From Gemmatimonadota bacterium (GTDB lineage Bacteria > Gemmatimonadota > Gemmatimonadetes > Longimicrobiales > Longimicrobiaceae), in assembly GCA_019348475.1 (NCBI GenBank), contig JAHWJJ010000081.1:1-12051 (forward strand): DNA of 12,051 bases, read 5' to 3'. Below, in pieces: positions 1 to 6,351 of the stretch. Positions within the stretch are counted from its first letter, which is position 1, and each line of letters opens with the position of its first letter. The notes below the pieces were generated by a model. The model was given only the letters and a program-made list of their open reading frames with translations. It did not search any database and was not told the DNA's origin. The position numbers and the translations under genes were made by a program.

Positions 1-270
1 GTGCTGGTCTACAAGGGCTCGCCGGAGCACAAGGCGGCGGTGATCGGCGACACGGTGGGCGACCCGTTCAAGGACACCTCGGGCCCGGCGATGAACATCC
101 TGATCAAGCTGATGTCCATCATGTCGCTGGTGATCGCGCCCCACATCGCGGTCAGCGCGCCCCCGGGGCTGGAGGGCGAGCTGGAGGTGCGCGCGCCGGT
201 CCAGGCGCCCGCCGTCGCCGTGGCGCCCGCCGCCGCGCCGGTGGTGCCGCTGGAGGCGCGCGCCCGCTGA
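1..270 (+). CDS. hppA: Membrane-bound proton/sodium-translocating pyrophosphatase, C-terminal fragment
   Basis: This is the 3' end of an ion-pumping membrane pyrophosphatase, which couples pyrophosphate hydrolysis to H+ (or Na+) transport across the inner membrane. The gene is cut by the window edge, so the true start is upstream and the GTG at position 1 is just an internal valine codon. The visible part holds the family's invariant C-terminal signature [14 protein letters not shown] (residues about 16-29), whose Asp and Lys residues in DPFKD belong to the pyrophosphate/Mg site. It is followed by the last transmembrane helix ([16 protein letters not shown]). After the helix comes an unusual tail of about 40 residues rich in Ala, Pro and Val, ending in EARAR. 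The residue that separates K+-dependent from K+-independent enzymes lies outside the window, so the subtype cannot be told. A strong terminator follows 24 bp after the stop. Confidence 0.95.
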   Translation: MLVYKGSPEHKAAVIGDTVGDPFKDTSGPAMNILIKLMSIMSLVIAPHIAVSAPPGLEGELEVRAPVQAPAVAVAPAAAPVVPLEARAR

Positions 271-294
271 GGGTTGCCGACCGAGCGCAGAAGG

Positions 295-327
295 GCCCGG
301 CCGGGGGAATCCCGGCCGGGCTTTTTT
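295..327 (+). terminator. Intrinsic terminator of the pyrophosphatase gene
   Basis: A perfect 11-bp GC-rich stem (295-305 pairing with 311-321), a 5-nt GGAAT loop and a run of six T (322-327) begin 24 bp after the pyrophosphatase stop. This is a classic Rho-independent terminator reading on the + strand. Confidence 0.93.
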
Positions 328-473
328 CGTCCGCCGCCATGCTCGAGCCGGGCTTCTCGATTCTGTTGTCCAGCGTCCAGCCGGGGCGGCCTTTTACTGA
401 TCGCAATCGGGTGGATGATGTGCCCCGGCGGGCCTCCGTCCTGGACGACCGGTTGCGTGAGACCCGCAGTAGA

Positions 474-511
474 ACTGTCAGTGCACAGTAGACCGGGGGA
501 AGCGGTATAAA
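474..511 (+). promoter_or_regulatory. Possible promoter region before the GH25 gene (weak)
   Basis: The 336-bp gap between the pyrophosphatase and the lysozyme holds the terminator at 295-327 and little else. A TATAAA hexamer at 506-511 could serve as a -10 box about 95 bp before the lysozyme start, but no convincing -35 lies 16-18 bp upstream of it. A small inverted repeat, ACTGT-N6-ACAGT (474-489), sits where a regulator could bind. Both are short enough to be chance. Confidence 0.25.
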
Positions 512-606
512 ACCTGGCCTACGACGCCGATGACAGCCCGATGGCGCGCGGACCCTGGCCCCCGGACGCGGGTACCCGTTGGCTCCTCAGCCACACGTGA
601 TTGCGA

Positions 607-1347
607 ATGATGAAGATACCTGCTCGTCGCGGGGCGTGGTGGATGCGCGCTGCCGCCGTTGCCGCCCTGCTCGCGGCCGCCGCGTGCGATGCCCTGCCGA
701 CCGGTCCGGCACCCGCGGATGCGCCGCTTCCCGGGATCGACGTGTCGCACTGGCAGGGCGCCGTCGACTGGAACCGCGTCGCGGCGGACGGGAGGCACTT
801 TGCGTTCATCAAGGCGACCGAGGGCGGCGACTACACCGACCCGCGGTTCGCGGAGAACTGGGCCGGCGCCCGGCGGGCAGGCGTAATCCGCGGCGCGTAC
901 CACTTCTTCCGCCCGCAGACGGACGCCATGGCGCAGGCGGCGCACTTCGTCCGCACCGTCCCGCTGGCCGCGGGCGACCTGCCGCCGGTGCTGGACGTGG
1001 AGGTGACGGACGGGCGGTCGCTGGACGTGGTCGCCGCCGGCGTACGGACCTGGCTGGAGGAGGTGGAGCGCGCGACCGGGCGCCGGCCCATCCTGTACAC
1101 GCGCGCCTCGTTCTGGACGGCGCAGATGGGGGGCGGCTTCGGCGCATACCCGCTGTGGGTGGCGCACTACGGGGCGACGGAGCCCAGGATTCCCGCAGGC
1201 TGGAGCGGGTGGACCTTCTGGCAGCACTCCGACGCGGGGCGGGTGGACGGGATCGTCGGGAACGTGGACCTGAACTGGTTCAACGGCGACCGCGAGGAGC
1301 TGGAGGCGTTCGTCTCCACCCGCCGCATCCCCGCGGCGGCGCGATGA
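607..1347 (+). CDS. Exported GH25 family lysozyme (N-acetylmuramidase), probable lipoprotein
   Basis: A glycoside hydrolase family 25 lysozyme of 246 residues; the family cleaves the MurNAc-GlcNAc linkage of peptidoglycan. A hydrophobic signal segment (about residues 14-26) ends in AAAACD, an imperfect lipobox with Cys27. The GH25 barrel fills the rest. GIDVSHWQG gives the first catalytic-site Asp (D45), FIKATEG follows, and VLDVEV supplies the D-x-E pair (D130, E132). Further barrel motifs are ILYTR, LWVAHYG, FWQHS and the terminal VDLNWFNGD. The length is that of a single-domain enzyme with no wall-binding repeats. Two ATGs (607, 610) and an upstream TTG (601) are possible starts and none has a good ribosome site; 607 is a compromise. 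The gene converges on the next one with only 9 nt between stops. A decayed relative of its 3' end lies near 9061-9165. Anchoring by lipid is inferred; the enzyme family is clear. Confidence 0.93.
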   Translation: MMKIPARRGAWWMRAAAVAALLAAAACDALPTGPAPADAPLPGIDVSHWQGAVDWNRVAADGRHFAFIKATEGGDYTDPRFAENWAGARRAGVIRGAYHFFRPQTDAMAQAAHFVRTVPLAAGDLPPVLDVEVTDGRSLDVVAAGVRTWLEEVERATGRRPILYTRASFWTAQMGGGFGAYPLWVAHYGATEPRIPAGWSGWTFWQHSDAGRVDGIVGNVDLNWFNGDREELEAFVSTRRIPAAAR

Positions 1348-1356
1348 ACGGCGGCG

Positions 1357-1881
1357 TCAGTCGCCGGTGAGCACTTCCACGAAGCCGGTGTCCGTGAGGA
1401 TGTGCGAAGTCGACGCCTCCTGGCCGTGGTTCACGGCCACCGCGTCCACCGGGTAGAACACGCTGGTATCCGCCTCGACGTCTTCACCCGTCGTTCCGCC
1501 CGGGATCCGGAGGATGAACGTGCCCTGCGTCCGCGGCAACTCCACCACCACCCGCGGACGCAGCGCCGTTCCGCGCCGCAGGTACAGGAGCACCAGCTGA
1601 GGAGTGCGTCCTCCCCCCGGCCGCACCACCTGGACGGCGTAGTCCTGCCGGCCGTCGCCGTCGAAGTCCCCCCGCATCCACTGCCCGTTCTCGCCTGGCG
1701 GAAGCTGCTCCGTCAGCCATCCATCCAGCCTGCCCAGGCGCCATCCAGGGTAGTCGCGGTCCAGCGCGCCGCGGAGCTCGCCCGGCACGCCGTGCTCGGC
1801 CCCCTCCCCGCAGGCGACCACGAGCGCCGCGGCCAGCGGCAGTGCAAGCGAACGGCACAGGGGCATCCCGCGGATCGTCAT
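1357..1881 (-). CDS. Small lipoprotein with FG-GAP/calcium-loop-like motif, function unknown
   Basis: A 174-residue exported protein I do not recognise as a named family. The N-terminus has a signal peptide ending in ALVVACGEG, a plausible lipobox. Around the middle lies GDFDGDGRQDYAVQ, which matches the D-x-D-G-D-G-x-x-D calcium-loop pattern of FG-GAP/VCBS-type repeats, but only one copy is present, so a full beta-propeller is impossible. The remainder alternates short hydrophobic strands (LVLLYLRRG, RVVVELP, TFILRIPGG), suggesting a small beta domain. The start was put at the ATG (complement of 1879-1881) just before the signal sequence; another ATG five codons later (complement of 1864-1866) is equally good, and neither has a clear ribosome site. 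The open frame continues upstream without signal-like sequence. The gene is the only one on the - strand and overlaps the transcriptional exit of the lysozyme. Confidence 0.7.
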   Translation of the reverse strand: MTIRGMPLCRSLALPLAAALVVACGEGAEHGVPGELRGALDRDYPGWRLGRLDGWLTEQLPPGENGQWMRGDFDGDGRQDYAVQVVRPGGGRTPQLVLLYLRRGTALRPRVVVELPRTQGTFILRIPGGTTGEDVEADTSVFYPVDAVAVNHGQEASTSHILTDTGFVEVLTGD

Positions 1882-2195
1882 CACCAGCGGAGGCGACCCG
1901 GACTTCGCACACGGACCTCTTTCCGGTTGTGGGGTTCCGCGTCGCTGACGCGTTTGCGGTGGGGCGCCCGCATCCATCGGATGGGGGCGGCGGCATGGAC
2001 TCGGCTGCACGGTTCCGCCCAGCCGGCGGGTGCGTTGGAGAACAAGGGTCGCCGGTCCGCGGGACCGCGGCGCCGGGAGACCGGTTGCGCAGCCCGCGTT
2101 CCGACGAGCCGTTCCCCGATCCGCCGGCATTGCCCCTGCTGCGCTTACTCGTATGTTTCCGCAGGTTGTCGAGCCCCTTCTCACATGCTGCACAC
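1882..2195. other. Divergent intergenic spacer without a recognised gene
   Basis: This 314-bp stretch separates the - strand lipoprotein from the + strand HExxH gene, so promoters for both should lie here. I see no convincing -35/-10 pair on either strand. The only clear structure is an inverted repeat with 11-bp arms, one mismatch and a 3-nt centre (1965-1975 against 1979-1989), with no T-run, so not a terminator. Open frames crossing the spacer read as low-complexity Pro/Arg/Ala sequence with no recognisable domain. Confidence 0.5.
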
Positions 2196-3071
2196 ATGCA
2201 CTCAGGACGTTTTCTTCGCGGGCTGCGTTCGGCTGCCCCTGCACTGCTGGTGCCGGTCTTCTGCTCGGCGCAGGGGGGAACCTCGTCTCACGCGCCTGCC
2301 CGCTGGCCCGAGGAGGCCGGGCTCCTCTCCGCCAACGCGCTGCTGAGCGGAGTGGCGGCGGGCCTTGTGCAGTCGGCGCGCGGCGGATCTTTCGCCGACG
2401 GCTTCACCCGCGGTGCGGCGGGTGGCGTGGGGGTGTACGCCGGCAAGCGGATCGCGGCGGTGCGGTGGAGCGGGGCCGGCCTGCTCGGGCGCCAGGTGGC
2501 CTCCGTCGGCTCGTCCGTCGTCTGGAACGCGGGCGCCGGCCGCCCGTCGTTTGAGCAGGTGGCGATGCCCGTCGGACCGGTGCGGTTCTACGTGCGGACG
2601 AGCGGCCCCGGTCCGCGGGTGCGGGCCCGGGTGGATGCGGTCGCGCTGGCGTCGACGGCTTATGCGGCGAGCCGGCCCGAGCTCCGGTGGGATGCACGGC
2701 GCAGCCTCTCGGACGGGGTGATGGTTTTCCGCGCTCCGGAGCACGAGCTTCGCCTCGCCGGCGAGGATGCATGGGCGCTCGCCTATCCTGGCACCATCAT
2801 CCTCGGGGCGGGCGCGCAGCACCCCGAGAACGCCGTGTACATCGCCTCACACGAGCGCGTGCACATCGCGCAGGCCGACCAGATCTATCTCGCCCTCGGC
2901 CGTCCCCTGCAGGATGCCGCCGCGTCCCGATCCGGGGCGGCGCGGTGGCTGAGCCGCTGGGTGGACGTGGACGTCACGGTGGCCGCCGTGACGGCCGCCG
3001 CCTGGCTGGCGGGGACCACGCCCGGGGCACGGCCCTGGGAGGTGGAGGCGACGTACCTGAGCAAGCCATGA
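2196..3071 (+). CDS. Exported HExxH-containing protein, putative zinc metallopeptidase
   Basis: A 291-residue protein of unrecognised family. The N-terminus (residues 1-26) is a Sec signal peptide with likely cleavage after CSA, before Gln-Gly-Gly. A Gly/Ala-rich segment (about 40-85) follows. The key feature is IASHERVHIAQ, an H-E-x-x-H zinc motif at H219, E220, H223. The Gln a few residues after the second His and the late WEVEATYL segment (E282/E284 as a possible third metal ligand) recall gluzincin-like HExxH proteins, but this is inference. A hydrophobic stretch (about 256-271) lies between the motif and the C-terminus and may be a membrane segment. The stop overlaps the next gene's start as ATGA (3068-3071), so the two are probably translated together. 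The start at ATG 2196 gives the best signal peptide; an in-frame TTG at 2166 is an alternative. Proteolytic activity is unproven. Confidence 0.72.
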   Translation: MHSGRFLRGLRSAAPALLVPVFCSAQGGTSSHAPARWPEEAGLLSANALLSGVAAGLVQSARGGSFADGFTRGAAGGVGVYAGKRIAAVRWSGAGLLGRQVASVGSSVVWNAGAGRPSFEQVAMPVGPVRFYVRTSGPGPRVRARVDAVALASTAYAASRPELRWDARRSLSDGVMVFRAPEHELRLAGEDAWALAYPGTIILGAGAQHPENAVYIASHERVHIAQADQIYLALGRPLQDAAASRSGAARWLSRWVDVDVTVAAVTAAAWLAGTTPGARPWEVEATYLSKP

Positions 3072-3781
3072 CGCGCGCACGCCTGTCCGCCTGCGCCGCG
3101 CTGGTGCTGCTGCTGGGTTCGGGGTGCATCGACTTCCTTCCGGTGTCTGGTCCGACGCAGGAGGACCTCTACGTTCACCTGTTCCTGAAGTCGAGGAACG
3201 CGGGGCCGGGCTCGGGGGCCGATTCGCTGCGGGTGGACGCATTCGTCTCGTCCGCTTCCCCGGGGCTGAGCTTCTCCGACGGCACGCTTCACGTCGCCGG
3301 CCAGCGCATAGAACCGGCGGTTCAGCGGGGCGAGTGGTGGGGCTACTCCGCGAACCTCGTGCTGCCGCCGGGCACGCTTACGGAGCCTTTCCGCATCAAG
3401 CTCCCCGTGCCCGACGGTGTGTCCCTGCCGGTGCAGGAGATCATCGTCTCGGTGGTCGCCCGCGGGGGGCCGGATACGCTTACGCTGCGCGCGGGGGCCG
3501 ACCTCGTGCTGCCGATCGGCGGCAGCGCGCACCGGCCGCCGACCAGGGTCGAATCGTGGGACCTGTACGTGCAGCGTGGATTCCGCTCGGCGGAGATCCG
3601 GAGCACCGGTCCGCTCCCGGCGCAGGTCGTGGTTCCCGCGTCGCTGGTGCCGCAGGACTCCGCCCCCGTGATGGAGGTGTTGCTGAACTCGCACCGCCAG
3701 CTGCGCTGGGACACGGCCGGGTCCAGACTTAGCGTCGACATGCAGGGGACCCTGCGGTGGTCGGTGCGGGTGGTGCCGTAG
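3068..3781 (+). CDS. Lipoprotein of unknown function, coupled to the HExxH protein
   Basis: A 237-residue predicted lipoprotein. The signal peptide (residues about 1-19) ends in LLLGSGCIDF, giving Cys20 as the lipidated residue. The rest has no transmembrane helix and reads as beta-rich, with strand-like segments such as LRVDAFVSSA, EIIVSVVARGG and LSVDMQGTLRW, and a Pro/Gly-rich middle. I recognise no named domain or catalytic motif. Its ATG overlaps the TGA of the preceding gene by 4 bp, a strong sign of translational coupling, so it is likely a membrane-tethered partner of the HExxH protein; that partnership is inferred from layout alone. No intrinsic terminator with a T-run follows; the hairpin at 3793-3814 has no U tract. 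Confidence 0.8.
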   Translation: MTRARLSACAALVLLLGSGCIDFLPVSGPTQEDLYVHLFLKSRNAGPGSGADSLRVDAFVSSASPGLSFSDGTLHVAGQRIEPAVQRGEWWGYSANLVLPPGTLTEPFRIKLPVPDGVSLPVQEIIVSVVARGGPDTLTLRAGADLVLPIGGSAHRPPTRVESWDLYVQRGFRSAEIRSTGPLPAQVVVPASLVPQDSAPVMEVLLNSHRQLRWDTAGSRLSVDMQGTLRWSVRVVP

Positions 3782-3800
3782 CACGCACGGCGCACGGCCG

Positions 3801-3875
3801 GTGATCGGCCTGTGGAGCGCGGGCGAGTCTACGCTGTTCAACCCGCCCCACCGCGGCGGGCGCGGACGCGGAGCC
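3801..3875 (+). pseudogene. Possible decayed fragment resembling the 5' end of ychF
   Basis: In the intergenic stretch after the lipoprotein, the sequence lines up with the start of ychF (from about 9920). It shares an exact 12-base run (ACGCTGTTCAAC) at the P-loop and, after one extra base, a stretch matching at 20 of 22 positions (the bases starting ACCGC and ending near 3872). Translated in the shared frame it reads GLWSAGESTLFN, against GLPNVGKSTLFN in the real gene, so the Walker A Lys is replaced by Glu. Over about 39 aligned bases around the P-loop I count 30 matches by hand. GC-rich sequence inflates such matches, so chance is not excluded. There is no start context or downstream continuation, so it is not a working gene. 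Confidence 0.35.
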
Positions 3876-3960
3876 GTGAGTGCTCCCTACCCCCACCCAC
3901 TGCCGCCTGCGCCCCAACTGTTGAGGGAGAAGACCCCTGACGAGCTCCATCTCCGGCCAG

Positions 3961-4926
3961 TTGCGCGCCGCGCTGGTACTCGCCGCTCTGCTGGCCTGCG
4001 TTCGAGGTGCCGACGCCCAGGTCGGCACCGTCGACCCGTTGCCGTACCCCGGCTGGGAACCCTCGGACCGCGTTGCGCCAACGGTGACCGTCGCCGTCAC
4101 GTATGACGGCGCGAGCGGCCTCTGGCGTTACGCGTACACGGTCGCCAACGGCCCTGCGGCTGCGCAGGACATCTGGGAGGTGGGGTTTCGCCTGGGCGGA
4201 TGGTCCCGCACCGTCCTCGCCCCGGCGGGGTGGACCGCCATCGGCGACACGGAGCGGACCTTCGATATCGCCGGCCCCGGCATCCCCGGCACCTCGTTCC
4301 TGGCCGACATCCCCGAGACCCCGCCCGCCAACTTCTATTCGCCCTCGCCGCACCAGATCCCCCCCGGCGCGTCGCTGGACGGGTTCGAGTTCCACAGCCC
4401 GTTTCCCCCCGGGTACGTGCGCGCGTGGGCGCAGGGGTACGCGCCGGTGCCGTTTCCGCCCACGGGCGAGGAGGAAGATCCCTCCCTCTACGAGGCCCGC
4501 AACCCGGAGCCGCACGACACGGTGAACGCCCAGCGCTTCACGACCCTCGGCCCGTCGCGCTACACCACCGTGGTCACCCGGGGGACGCTGAACCTGGAGG
4601 GGGCGGAGGGGTTCCTGGGATTCATGAACCTGGCCGCGTCCGGGACGGTGCTGCGCGCACCGGCTCCCATTGCGCTCAAGTTCTCCGTCGGCGGGGAGAC
4701 AGTCTTTCCCGAGACGTTTCGCGCGGTGCTGAACGGGGTGGACGTCACATCGTGGTTCCACGCGGGCACCGCCGGGGGCGCCGACCGGGTGGCGGTGCTC
4801 GCGCGGGGCACGCTCCCCGTGCAGGAGGGGCGCAACGTCCTGGTCACCACCGTGGAGGGGCTGCTCCCCGGCACCACCCGCCGCGGCATCGACGAGGACG
4901 TCATCCAGTTCGACGTCGTCCCCTGA
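3961..4926 (+). CDS. Secreted protein of unknown function, paralog A (tandem family)
   Basis: A 321-residue exported protein with a signal peptide (residues 1-20, cleavage likely after GADA, before Gln). It is a clear paralog of the protein at 6352-7314: both begin VG-x-V-x-PLPYPGW and share GLWRYAYTVANGPAAAQDIW, GPGIPGTSF, QIPPG and SPFPPGYVR. The C-terminal part (about 205-321) holds FRAVLNGVDVTSWF and a G-R-N-V-L-V segment, which looks like a small beta-sandwich repeat; there are no catalytic motifs I can name. The start is uncertain. TTG 3961 gives a good signal peptide but has no ribosome site, whereas GAGGGAGA (3923-3930) is well placed for a CTG at 3937 that would add eight residues. 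The last third and 40 bp of 3' flank are almost identical to paralog B. A structural or binding role at the surface is possible but unproven. Confidence 0.8.
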   Translation: MRAALVLAALLACVRGADAQVGTVDPLPYPGWEPSDRVAPTVTVAVTYDGASGLWRYAYTVANGPAAAQDIWEVGFRLGGWSRTVLAPAGWTAIGDTERTFDIAGPGIPGTSFLADIPETPPANFYSPSPHQIPPGASLDGFEFHSPFPPGYVRAWAQGYAPVPFPPTGEEEDPSLYEARNPEPHDTVNAQRFTTLGPSRYTTVVTRGTLNLEGAEGFLGFMNLAASGTVLRAPAPIALKFSVGGETVFPETFRAVLNGVDVTSWFHAGTAGGADRVAVLARGTLPVQEGRNVLVTTVEGLLPGTTRRGIDEDVIQFDVVP

Positions 4927-4966
4927 CCCCGCCGCGCTGACTCTTCGCGGGCGGCGGACGCGTTCC
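4576..4966 (+). repeat. Direct repeat, copy 1 (3' part of paralog A and its flank)
   Basis: This segment aligns without gaps to 6964-7354, at a constant offset of 2388 bp. Over 4576-4940 I count about 20 mismatches by hand (roughly 94 % identity), including silent sites and the first 14 bases after the stop. Similarity fades by about 4966. Upstream of 4576 the two genes diverge abruptly. Confidence 0.88.
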
Positions 4967-5274
4967 TGCCGCGTCGGCCACGATTTCTGACGCGTTTCAC
5001 CATTCCTGTGCAACATGGGCGCCAACTTTCCGCAAATTGAGGAAGACGCGTCCCAGCGCCGTCACCGTGGAGTATGGGGCCCGCGTGGCCAGGCTGTTGC
5101 CGCACATTGTGTTACAATCCGTGTGGCACTCGGCGGCCGACGCGCACCGGAGTTGCCAGTGAGGGGGAGCACATCCCGGTTCGTGGGGCCGCATCCCACC
5201 CGCCCGGCCCGGCGCGGCCATCCGGCGACCGCAGCGCCCACGGATCTTCTCCCCACCACCCGCCAGGCACACCC
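4927..5274. other. Intergenic region before the LAS peptidase gene
   Basis: These 348 bp hold the end of the direct repeat (to about 4966), an extended -10 promoter candidate near 5110-5118, and otherwise no recognised gene. A 6-bp stem (4957-4962 with 4970-4975) without a T-run is too weak to call a terminator. The stretch from about 5160 to 5274 is Pro/Arg-rich in translation and looks like untranslated leader. Confidence 0.5.
5110..5118 (+). promoter_or_regulatory. Extended -10 promoter candidate for the LAS peptidase operon
   Basis: TGT followed directly by TACAAT (5113-5118) matches the extended -10 pattern TGn-TATAAT with one hexamer mismatch. The only -35-like hexamer nearby (TTGCCG, 5097-5102) is too close, which is tolerable for extended -10 promoters. 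It would give a leader of about 150 nt before the ATG at 5275. The call is moderate in a genome this GC-rich, where such an A/T word stands out. Confidence 0.4.
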
Positions 5275-6339
5275 ATGATCCCACGCTCCAGACGAATCCC
5301 CATCCCCCTGCTGCTGGCCGGCGCGCTCGCGGCGTGTACCTCCGACGGCGTCGGCCCCCGTGCGGAGGCACCGCACCCGCGGGTGCTGCAGGCGTTCGCG
5401 AACGCGGGCGTGCAGGACGGCCCCGCCTCACTGCTGGAGGGGCTGGGCGAAGGCGGCGAGCCCGTGATGACGGTCGGCGTGAACGCGAGCAGCTTCGATG
5501 CACAGTCGGGCGCGCAGGGGCTGCCGATCGCGTTTCACGTGCACCCCAACGGCGGCACGCGCGGGAATCTTCGCGGAAAGGAGGTCTTCAACGCGAACGC
5601 CACCTGGCCCGGCGTGATCACGCTGTTCTGCGTGATCAATGGCACCAACTACCCCACCAAGGGGAGCGTGGACAGCCTGCGAGCCCGCAACTTCGGCACG
5701 CCGACGGGCGGGCACGGCAGCGGGCACGACTTCTCCGACACAGGGACCGGCCGCCCGCGCGGCCGGTACGTCCCGGACGGCGGCAACACCGACGACGCGG
5801 CGCGGTTCCGGACCGAGTACCGGGCCAACATCGCCTCAGGCGACGAGATGATGGCGATCTTCTACACGATCAAGGATCCCGATTCGCCCTGCGACGGCAA
5901 CTCGTCGGTGGACTACTACCGCGCGGTGGTGCGCGTACCCGGGCTGGTGCAGATTCCCCAAGACGCCAACCTGCAGCTGGTGCCGCCCACCTCGAACCAT
6001 CCCAGCGGCACCTTCTGGTTCCTGGAGCCCACCACGCTGGCCACGACGCGGCGGATGGGTGCACTGTTCCGCAGGGACTACGACACGCCGATGCCGCTGA
6101 CGGCGGCGGCGCTGGCGCAAGGCGGGATCAACGACATCGGCAACAACTGGGGTCCTTCGCACTGGGAGCACCGGGTGGGCACCGACATCGACGTGGACGA
6201 CGGGGCGGGGAACGACCCCACCCGCATCCGCCAGGTCCGCCGCCTGGGCGAGCAGGCCGGGTTCGCCGTCTGCGAGGGGCACGGCCGCCGCGGCGAACCG
6301 CCGAACCATATCCATTGCAAACAGCGCCAGTACCCCTGA
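5275..6339 (+). CDS. Lipoprotein with LAS-type (MepA/VanX/hedgehog-like) zinc metallopeptidase domain
   Basis: A 354-residue predicted lipoprotein: the signal peptide ends in GALAACTSD, giving Cys21. The central part (about 65-235) appears beta-rich and may be an Ig-like domain; it contains GHGSGHDF and RTEYRANIASGDEMM. The C-terminal domain carries the zinc signature of the LAS group: WGPSHWEHRVGTDIDVDD, that is H-x-x-G-x-D-x-D with H299 and D306, then PNHIHC with H345 and H347 a few residues before the end. The seven-residue H-to-D spacing and the late H-x-H match murein endopeptidase MepA and the VanX/hedgehog fold; H299, D306 and H347 are the predicted zinc ligands. Family members often cut peptide bonds in peptidoglycan, but the substrate here is unknown. 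The start is the ATG just before the signal sequence, without a clear ribosome site. The stop lies 12 bp before the next ATG, so the two form an operon. Confidence 0.85.
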   Translation: MIPRSRRIPIPLLLAGALAACTSDGVGPRAEAPHPRVLQAFANAGVQDGPASLLEGLGEGGEPVMTVGVNASSFDAQSGAQGLPIAFHVHPNGGTRGNLRGKEVFNANATWPGVITLFCVINGTNYPTKGSVDSLRARNFGTPTGGHGSGHDFSDTGTGRPRGRYVPDGGNTDDAARFRTEYRANIASGDEMMAIFYTIKDPDSPCDGNSSVDYYRAVVRVPGLVQIPQDANLQLVPPTSNHPSGTFWFLEPTTLATTRRMGALFRRDYDTPMPLTAAALAQGGINDIGNNWGPSHWEHRVGTDIDVDDGAGNDPTRIRQVRRLGEQAGFAVCEGHGRRGEPPNHIHCKQRQYP

Positions 6340-6351
6340 AAGGAACCAGCA

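Noticed and set aside
3793..3814. Hairpin after the 3068-3781 gene as a terminator
   Set aside because: The stem is 8 bp with a bulge and has no T-run after it, and it overlaps the stretch resembling ychF, so it gives no good terminator evidence.
3838..5025. 395-codon - strand open frame opposite paralog A
   Set aside because: The same pattern appears opposite paralog B, as expected for a shadow; no signal peptide, domain or ribosome site is visible.
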